Of a DNA stretch of 64,000 bases, positions 17,271 to 24,700 are shown one piece after another; the stretch's first letter is position 1; every line of letters starts with the position of its first letter. A program made the position numbers and the translations under genes. Source of the DNA: Paenibacillus macerans (GTDB lineage Bacteria; Bacillota; Bacilli; Paenibacillales; Paenibacillaceae). The notes under the pieces are model-generated. The model ran no database searches. It saw nothing but the letters and a program-made list of their open reading frames with translations, and was not told where the DNA came from. The stretch covers positions 1,461,001-1,525,000 of the forward strand of contig NZ_UGSI01000002.1 of the NCBI RefSeq assembly GCF_900454495.1. The letters are read 5' to 3'.

Positions 17271-17310
17271 ACTATACCGGACTATACCGGACTATACCGG
17301 ACTATACCGG
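17271..17310. repeat. Four perfect 10-bp tandem repeats (ACTATACCGG)
   Basis: ACTATACCGG occurs four times in succession with partial units (CGG and GCTATA) at each edge. The period is about one helical turn, and the array lies between the divergent LysR gene and sdhC. Confidence 0.95.
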
Positions 17311-17396
17311 GCTATATGTGAAAAGCTGCTTATGTGCTTTTTGTATAACTATTAATAACTATATTGCAATTCCATTATAAGATAAAAAGGAGTAAC

Positions 17397-17441
17397 ATGA
17401 AAAGTGACACAAGATGTTCACATGTTACTTTTGTAACATAG
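17397..17441 (+). CDS. Possible 14-residue leader peptide upstream of sdhC
   Basis: AAAAAGGAG is 5 nt upstream of an ATG that opens a 14-codon frame (MKSDTRCSHVTFVT) closed by TAG. The DNA is also an inverted repeat: AGTAACATG (about 17391-17399) faces CATGTTACT (about 17421-17430). This could be a leader peptide, an operator or a structured leader RNA. I see only the pattern and cannot choose between them. The rest of 17194-17570 holds the tandem repeat and no other gene. Confidence 0.3.
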   Translation: MKSDTRCSHVTFVT

Positions 17442-17570
17442 TAAAGTAGCCTTGATGTTGTGGGATATATCATATCCAAACTGTAGGGCTGTATTAATCG
17501 ATTCGTCGATTATTGTTGAAAATGCGCAAGTTCAAGGGAAGATGGAAACTAGAAAGGGGTACGCGCACTT

Positions 17571-18242
17571 ATGAAAGGGTTTTATTCCAGAAAACTTCAT
17601 TCGCTGCTCGGAGTCATTCCGCTGGGGTTTTTCATTCTGGAACACATGATCACCAACTTTTCGGCGGTGGAAGGCGGAAGCCAGGGATTTAAGGAAAGCG
17701 TGGCTTTCCTGAACAGCCTGCCGCTCGTGCTGGTGCTGGAGATCTTCGGCATCTGGCTGCCGCTGCTGTACCACGGTGTCTACGGATTGTATATCGCCTT
17801 CCAGGCGAAGCCGAATAACGGGCGGTTCCCGACGGAACGGAATCTGCGGTATTTGCTCCAGCGGATTTCGGGTGTAATCGTCTTTGCCTTCGTGATTTGG
17901 CATTTGTGGGAAACCCGCGTTCAAGTGGCGCTGGGCAATGTCACTCATGAAGAGCTTGGCGGGGTTATGCACAGCATCGTTACCCAGCCGGTTTTCTTCC
18001 TATTGTATCTGATTTCGGTCGTGGCGGCGTCCTTCCATTTCGCCAACGGGTTATGGTCGTTTATGGTCAGCTGGGGCATCACCGTCGGCCCGCGCGCGCA
18101 GCGCGTTTCCTCATACATCTGCATGGGGCTGTTCGTGATCGTCGCGCTGATGTTCGTCGGCTCGCTGTTCGCTTTCCGCGGGGCCGAATTCCAGGCGGAA
18201 GGAACGGCTTTGCTGGAGTCGGCGAAGGCGCTGCTGGCGTAA
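17571..18242 (+). CDS. sdhC: Succinate dehydrogenase cytochrome b558 subunit
   Basis: This 223-residue membrane anchor of complex II carries two haems b and passes electrons from SdhAB to menaquinone. The family is the Bacillus b558 type with five transmembrane helices. Candidate haem ligand histidines are in FFILEHMITNFSA (about residue 25), LLYHGVYGLY (about 68), VIWHLWETR (about 109) and ASFHFANGLW (about 151). AAAGGGG precedes ATG 17571 by about 10 nt. It is the first gene of sdhCAB and its start lies about 380 bp from the divergent LysR gene. Confidence 0.95.
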   Translation: MKGFYSRKLHSLLGVIPLGFFILEHMITNFSAVEGGSQGFKESVAFLNSLPLVLVLEIFGIWLPLLYHGVYGLYIAFQAKPNNGRFPTERNLRYLLQRISGVIVFAFVIWHLWETRVQVALGNVTHEELGGVMHSIVTQPVFFLLYLISVVAASFHFANGLWSFMVSWGITVGPRAQRVSSYICMGLFVIVALMFVGSLFAFRGAEFQAEGTALLESAKALLA

Positions 18243-18349
18243 CTGCTGGCGTAAGGACGAAGATTATGATTTTTGGCGGCGATATCGCGATATTTTGGGG
18301 AGCATAGCAAATCGTAACGCTATACAAAACTTTTAGGAGTTGAAATACA

Positions 18350-20095
18350 ATGGCTAAACAAAGCGTAATTGTCGTTGGCGGCGGTCTGGCCGGGCTGATG
18401 GCTACGATCAAATCGGCCGAGGCGGGCGTGCCGGTGCATCTGTTTTCGCTTGTGCCGGTGAAACGTTCCCACTCGGTGTGCGCGCAGGGCGGCATTAACG
18501 GGGCCGTGAACACGAAAGGCGAAGGCGACTCCCCATGGGAGCATTTCGACGATACGGTATACGGCGGAGACTTTCTGGCCAACCAGCCGCCGGTCAAAGC
18601 GATGTGCGAAGCGGCGCCCGGCATCATTCACCTGATGGACCGGATGGGCGTTATGTTCAACCGCACCCCGGAAGGCTTGCTGGATTTCCGCCGGTTCGGC
18701 GGGACCAAGCATCACCGGACCGCTTTTGCCGGAGCGACGACGGGACAGCAGTTGCTGTACGCCCTCGACGAGCAGGTGCGCCGTCATGAAGCGGCGGGGC
18801 TGGTCACGAAATACGAGAACTGGGAATTCCTTTCGGTCGTGCTGGACGATGATGGCGTATGCCGCGGCATTACCGCGCAAAACCTGCGTTCCATGGAAAT
18901 CGTAACGTTCGCTTCCGACGCGGTGATTTTGGCGACGGGCGGACCGGGGATTATTTTCGGCAAAACGACCAACTCGGTGATCAACACCGGCACGGCCGCC
19001 AGCGCGGTATACCAGCAGGGTGTCCATTACGCCAACGGCGAGTTCATCCAAATTCACCCGACGGCGATTCCGGGGGACGACAAGCTGCGGCTGATGTCGG
19101 AGTCGGCGCGGGGCGAAGGCGGACGGATTTGGACGTACAAAGACGGCAAACCGTGGTACTTCCTCGAGGAAAAATACCCGGCTTACGGCAACCTGGTGCC
19201 CCGCGACATCGCCACCCGGGAAATTTTCCACGTTTGCGTTGATCAGAAGCTGGGCATTAACGGCGAAAACATGGTGTATCTCGATTTGTCGCATAAGGAC
19301 CCGAAGGAACTGGACGTCAAGCTCGGCGGCATCATTGAAATCTATGAAAAATTCATGGGCGACGATCCGCGCAAAATTCCGATGAAAATCTTCCCGGCGG
19401 TCCATTACTCGATGGGCGGCATGTGGGTCGATTACAATCAAATGACCAACATTCCCGGGTTGTTTGCGGCAGGGGAATGCGAATATCAATACCACGGCGC
19501 GAACCGGCTCGGGGCCAATTCGCTGGTCTCCGCCATCTACGGCGGCATGGTGGCCGGACCGAAAGCGGTGGAATATATCCGCGGCTTGAAAAAATCGGCC
19601 GACGACATCCGTCCGGACGTGTTCGATCGCTATCGCAAAGCGCAGGAGGACAAATTCGAAGGCCTGCTGAACATGAACGGGTCGGAGAACGCCTACGTTC
19701 TTCATAAAGAGCTGGGCGAATGGATGACGGACAACATGACGGTCGTCCGTTACAACGACCGGCTCGAAGCGACGATCAACAAGATTAAGGAACTGAAGGA
19801 ACGCTACAAGAAAATCAACATCAACGATACGTCTCGCTGGAACAATGCCGGGGCCGCGTTTACCCGTCAGCTGTGGAACATGCTGGAGCTGGCCGAAGCG
19901 ATGACGCTGGGCGCGCTGCTGCGCAACGAAAGCCGGGGCGCGCATTATAAACCGGATTTCCCGAACCGGAACGACGAGGAATTTTTGAAGACGACGAAAG
20001 CGACATGGACGCCGGACGGCCCGCAAATCTCGTATGAGGACGTGGACGTCTCTTTGATCCCGCCGCGGATTCGCGATTACTCGAAGGATAAATAG
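18350..20095 (+). CDS. sdhA: Succinate dehydrogenase flavoprotein subunit
   Basis: This 581-residue protein carries covalent FAD and oxidises succinate to fumarate on the cytoplasmic face of the membrane. The N-terminal dinucleotide motif is VVGGGLAGLMATIKSAEAG. The FAD-attachment segment RSHSVCAQGGINGA contains the histidyl-flavin environment typical of SdhA. Further family segments are ATGGPG, SARGEGGRIW, and the active-site region HYSMGGMWVDYNQMTN. AGGAGTTG lies upstream of ATG 18350. It follows sdhC by 107 bp and precedes sdhB by 12 bp. Confidence 0.97.
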   Translation: MAKQSVIVVGGGLAGLMATIKSAEAGVPVHLFSLVPVKRSHSVCAQGGINGAVNTKGEGDSPWEHFDDTVYGGDFLANQPPVKAMCEAAPGIIHLMDRMGVMFNRTPEGLLDFRRFGGTKHHRTAFAGATTGQQLLYALDEQVRRHEAAGLVTKYENWEFLSVVLDDDGVCRGITAQNLRSMEIVTFASDAVILATGGPGIIFGKTTNSVINTGTAASAVYQQGVHYANGEFIQIHPTAIPGDDKLRLMSESARGEGGRIWTYKDGKPWYFLEEKYPAYGNLVPRDIATREIFHVCVDQKLGINGENMVYLDLSHKDPKELDVKLGGIIEIYEKFMGDDPRKIPMKIFPAVHYSMGGMWVDYNQMTNIPGLFAAGECEYQYHGANRLGANSLVSAIYGGMVAGPKAVEYIRGLKKSADDIRPDVFDRYRKAQEDKFEGLLNMNGSENAYVLHKELGEWMTDNMTVVRYNDRLEATINKIKELKERYKKININDTSRWNNAGAAFTRQLWNMLELAEAMTLGALLRNESRGAHYKPDFPNRNDEEFLKTTKATWTPDGPQISYEDVDVSLIPPRIRDYSKDK

Positions 20096-20107
20096 GAGGG
20101 GATAGCC

Positions 20108-20893
20108 ATGGCGATGGCGGAAACGGAAGCAGCCGTAAAACAAAAGTCAGGCAAAAAAGTCAAATTCATCATTACGCGCCAGGACGACCCGAACTCCCAG
20201 CCTTATACCGAGGAGTTTGAGCTGGACTATCGGCCGAACATGAACGTGATCAGCGCTTTGATGGAAATTCAGCGCAACCCGGTAAACCAGAAGGGCGAGC
20301 ACACCGCTCCGGTATGCTGGGAGTCGAACTGTCTGGAGGAGGTTTGCGGCGCCTGCTCGATGGTCATCAACGGCAAACCGCGCCAGGCATGCGCGGCGCT
20401 GATCGATCAACTGGAGCAGCCGGTGCGCATCGAACCGATGCGGACGTTCCCGGTCGTGCGCGATTTGGTGATCGACCGCAGCCGGATGTTTAACGCTCTG
20501 AAGCGGGTGAAAGCGTGGATTCCGATCGACGGTACGTACGATTTGGGGCCGGGTCCGCGCATGCCGGAGAAAAAACGCCAATGGGCGTATGAGCTGTCGA
20601 AGTGCATGACCTGCGGCGTCTGCCTGGAGGCTTGTCCGAACGTCAACGAGAAAACGGACTTCATCGGCCCGGCGGCCATTTCCCAAGTGCGCCTGTTCAA
20701 CGCGCACCCGACCGGCGCCATGAACGCCGACGAGCGCTTGGACGCGCTGATGGAAGACGGCGGCATCGAAGGCTGCGGCAACTCGCAAAACTGCGTTCGC
20801 GCCTGCCCGAAAGGCATCCCGCTGACCACTTCGATCGCCGAGATGAACCGGGACACCACGAAGCGTATGTTTAAGCGTTGGCTGACGGAATAG
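20108..20893 (+). CDS. sdhB: Succinate dehydrogenase iron-sulfur subunit
   Basis: This 261-residue protein carries the three iron-sulfur clusters that link the SdhA flavin to the SdhC haems. The plant-ferredoxin-type motif CWESNCLEEVCGACSM binds the 2Fe-2S centre (fourth Cys in RQACAAL), and the C-terminal CMTCGVCLEACP and CVRACPKG motifs hold the other clusters. GGAGGGG lies 7 nt before ATG 20108; ATG 20114 is an alternative. It closes the sdhCAB operon, which ends at the hairpin that follows. Confidence 0.97.
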   Translation: MAMAETEAAVKQKSGKKVKFIITRQDDPNSQPYTEEFELDYRPNMNVISALMEIQRNPVNQKGEHTAPVCWESNCLEEVCGACSMVINGKPRQACAALIDQLEQPVRIEPMRTFPVVRDLVIDRSRMFNALKRVKAWIPIDGTYDLGPGPRMPEKKRQWAYELSKCMTCGVCLEACPNVNEKTDFIGPAAISQVRLFNAHPTGAMNADERLDALMEDGGIEGCGNSQNCVRACPKGIPLTTSIAEMNRDTTKRMFKRWLTE

Positions 20894-20915
20894 GGGAATT
20901 ATTTATAGGTATTAT

Positions 20916-20960
20916 AATAAAGCAGGGGAGCCATGAGAGTGGTTCCCCTGCTTTATTATT
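20916..20960 (+). terminator. Terminator of the sdhCAB operon
   Basis: The 17-bp stem 20916-20932 with 20941-20957 (one G-T) and loop ATGAGAGT lies 22 bp after the sdhB stop. It ends in a T/A-rich tail. Confidence 0.85.
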
Positions 20961-20973
20961 AATAATATTTCCA

Positions 20974-21014
20974 AGATTTCCGGGAAGCTTCCCGTGCAAG
21001 CTTCCCGGAAATCT
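20974..21014. repeat. Perfect 17-bp inverted repeat abutting repeat copy B
   Basis: The 17-nt arms 20974-20990 and 20998-21014 (core TTCCGGGAAGCTT) are perfectly complementary around CCCGTGC. The right arm runs into the start of dispersed repeat copy B. Confidence 0.9.
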
Positions 21015-21257
21015 AACGGTTGCAGCAGCGGCTATTTTCCGAAAAAAGGCCCTTTCTAAATTCTAACGGTTATGAGCGTCGTTATTTGCCTGAATCTAAG
21101 CAAAAATAGCCGGATTTCAGTGAAATAAGCACGATGGCAACCGTTACAATTTTAAATCCGCGTTTTTGGAACAAATAGCGCTTGTGGCATCCGCTAGATT
21201 ATTGGTGTGGCTAGAAAATATATCTTGTCAGATCGGATTTGATGCAACGCTAGTGCC
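21006..21257. repeat. Dispersed intergenic repeat, copy B
   Basis: This is the partner of 7216-7464: 200 gap-free positions aligned from 21011 differ at about 23. The mosaic of two forward and two reverse sub-units is preserved, with the core TCTAACGGTT and the reverse core AAATAGCGCTTGTGGCA. Confidence 0.85.
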
Positions 21258-21742
21258 GTTAGCGTCCGCAGATTTGGCCGGATGGGTGGTAAAAGTGTGC
21301 TTGACCGCTTGGCACTAACCACTAATTGCAAATCATACAACTAACTTTACATTCTTTACTCAATCATTCGTTTAATTGCATTTCATACAATGTTTTCCTC
21401 GCTTCTTTGCCTCTTCTGTAAAAGATAGCAGAATAACTGCGGGTTTTACACTTAATCAAGTGCTGTGGCAGCATTTCCGGATAAGTAAATGTACATTTTG
21501 CAGCTATTTCATTCAACAATGGACAAAGAAAGCCGGAGCAGGCAGCAGGTACACTCGGGTGGGGAGCCCCCTTTACTATAACTACTGAACGAGATAAATT
21601 TTCAGCGTAACTGAACAATTTTATCATAAGGCGTTTTTCGTATTTCAATCTGTATATTTACAAAACCTATGAATACATTTCATATTCAGCTTACCTTTTG
21701 CCTTTAGTCTTTATTAGGATAAAGACTAACAAGGAGGAACTC
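21258..21742. other. Intergenic region upstream of the large surface protein, no gene seen
   Basis: Short open frames on both strands lack ribosome sites and recognisable content. Two similar tracts, AATTGCAAATCATACAA (about 21325) and AATTGCATTTCATACAA (about 21375), are a short direct repeat. The promoter of the downstream gene probably lies in the AT-rich end, but I cannot assign it. Confidence 0.5.
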
Positions 21743-24700
21743 ATGAAAAAGAAGGTGATAGCCGCTGTTTTAGCGTGCGGCATGCTGATGTCCAGCTTTA
21801 ACTTTACCGGTATCATTGTGCCGGCGAAGGCGGATGCATCAGATGAAATGAAAATATTTATCTCCGAGATTTACCCGGATGACAAATCCAATCAGAATGT
21901 AATTGAGGGAGCGGGCGGGGCGGACCTGTTCGAGTATGTAGAGATCTACAATCGCTCCGGTCAGCCTCTGGCCTTCAACGAGGAATATGCAATTCGGTAT
22001 AACTACAACAGCGGCGTCAAAAATCTGACGGTAACCGATACGGTATACGATGATCCGAATACCGTAGTTATTCCGGCAGATAGCCCGGCGGTACTGTGGG
22101 TGAAGCGGACAAGCTCCTCCATTACCGGGGCGGCCGCCAATCTGACCGCAGCCGATTTCAGGCAGTATCATTCCGTGCCGGATAACGTGCCGGTTTATGT
22201 GCTCAAGGGGCAGGACGGATTAAACAATACGGACCGGGGACTTCTCATTACCCGCAAAGGGGATGCCTCCGTGGTCATCAGTGAGTATTACTACACCGCC
22301 GACGATGTCGGTGACGGAAAGAGCGTGCATCTGCAGCTTCCTTCGCGCGGAACGGCGATGGTCCCGTTGGCCCGGGAAGCGGCTCCATCGGCCGGCCGGG
22401 TCGAGCCTGCGCAGCTCACGGCAACAAACAATCGCATTCCCCAAATCGATCATACGCCAATCGCAACGGCGGACCGGTCCCGGCCCTTAACCGTGACGGC
22501 CGGCGTGTACGATGAGGATGGGGATTCGCTTACCGTCAAGCTGTATTATAAAACGGCGGCGAACGGTTCTTACAGCGAGCTGCCGATGGAAGACCGGGGA
22601 AGCGGCTTGTTTGCCGGCGAAATTCCTTCGGCCCGCCTTGGAGGGGACAAGCTGTACTATGTGCTGGAGGCGGGCGACGGCATCGAGTGGGCCAGATCTC
22701 CGGAATATGAGACCGTCCTTACCGGAGAAGTGTCCGATGCGGATATTCCCCGCATTTTGATCACCGAGCTTCTGCCGAATCCTGCCGGCGATTACCGGTA
22801 TGGAAGCGGGAACCAGTACGAGTATCTGGAGTTATACAATAATTCCGCTCAAACTCTTGACTTGAAAGATTACACGCTATGGTACCTTTATCCGGGAACG
22901 ACGGCTCCGAAGAAATGGGTCATTCCGCAGCACACCAGCATTGAGCCCTACAGCGCGGCCGTCATCTGGTTTGCCAAGGAAGCGGTGGCCAACGGCAAAG
23001 GCTATACCACAACCGCCGATTTCAACCTGCATTTCAACAGTACGCTGGCGGACAGCGACATTATTTTTTACGACAATTCGCAGCCTTCGGACTTCAATCT
23101 TCCGAACGCTACGCACCGCGGGCTGGCCCTGTCATCCCCGGACGCTCCGGACCAGTACATAGTGGAAGCCTGGTATGATTCAACCGCCACCGGCAGCCCG
23201 GACCGTCTCGTAAACGATGTCCGCAATGCGGTGATCCGCTATGCGTACCCGCTAACCGGAACGGCTATGGTGAGGTTGGATAACCGGATGTACGCCAATC
23301 CCGGCAGCATTGATCCTGGTCAAGTGCCGGCCGTGGACGGTGTGGATATGGTCGCGCCTACGCTGCAGCACGAGCAGACCGTATACAATCTGGGAAAAGG
23401 CCAGGCCTACAACGCTACGGTAACGAGCGACGAACCGCTGGCTTCCGCCCAAATCTTGTATGGAGCGTCAACGGAGGAGCCGATGCTGTTCACGGGCACG
23501 CAGCCTCTTACGCTGACAGGAGAGGACGGAGGCAAGTATATCTATAAAGGCAGTCTGTCGTTCGATGAGCCGGGCGTTTACCGTTATATCATCGATGCGG
23601 CGGATGCTGCGGGCAACCGGACAAGAGTGCCTTATAATTCCAGAGGCGGCATGCTGACCGTAAATGAGAGCGGGACAGGCACTGAGCTTCCGGACCCGGG
23701 CTTATCCATAGAGGGCGGAAGCATGCTGAAAGGAAAAGCTTCCTTCTATGCGTACGGCCGTCAGGCTGCCGAGAGCATCGAGGTCCTTTTTAACGGCCAG
23801 CCGGTGCCCCTGCGCAAAACATTGCCGGGCAAAGCAAGCCTAGGCATGCAGACCCGCGGCGTCGACCAAATCTATCAGGCTTCGGTCAGCGCGCTGGACC
23901 CGGCAGGGGAACCGAGCTTCTTCAGCCGCATTCTGCCGAAATACACCAATGACGCCTGGTCCATGTTCGACATGCCGGCGGATCTGTTTGTGACCGGCAC
24001 CGTCGTTTCGGTGCATACCGGCAACGAAAACGCGCCTTATCAATTAAAGGATCATGACAAGGTGTTCGGCAGCAACAATCATGATGACTTTGAGGTGAAA
24101 AATGTTCACCTGGTGCTGCCGGACGGCAGCGTTGTTAAGCCCGATAAGGTATTGAACTATTTGGGGAACCTGACGCAAACCACCGTGGATTACAGAGAAG
24201 ACACGTATTACGGCTTCGGCGACGCGGATTATGGGAGCAACCCCAACAAACCGATGATCAGCGATTTTCATTTCCCGGTCCCGGACGACAAATTCACGGC
24301 CCGGTATGCCGAATTGGACACTGCAGCCGTCCAGGACGGAGTTTATCCGTTGACGATGACGATCGGCGGACAGGAGATCGACGCTGTTCAGGTTATGGTG
24401 GACAACACGGCGCCGGTGATTGAGGGGATTTCTTACGGTGACGGACAGCTGCTGGAAAACTCCATGTTTCTCAAGGGGCCGTTTACGCTGAATGTGCTGG
24501 CTTCGGACAATTTGAGCGGCGTAGGCAAAATTGAAGCCGAACTTGACGGAAAAGCCGTTGAATTGCCGTATGATTCATCCTCGACTCTGCTGAGCGCAGG
24601 CGAGCACCGGCTGAAGGTGACCGTCTACGATGGAGCGGGGAACACGGCCGTCCTGGAAAAATCATTCCAAATCGAGGACGAGAAGCCGCTTGCGCCCGGC

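Noticed and set aside
21364..21648. Minus-strand frame of 94 codons and a plus-strand frame of 70 codons upstream of the giant protein
   Set aside because: Neither has a ribosome site or recognisable content.
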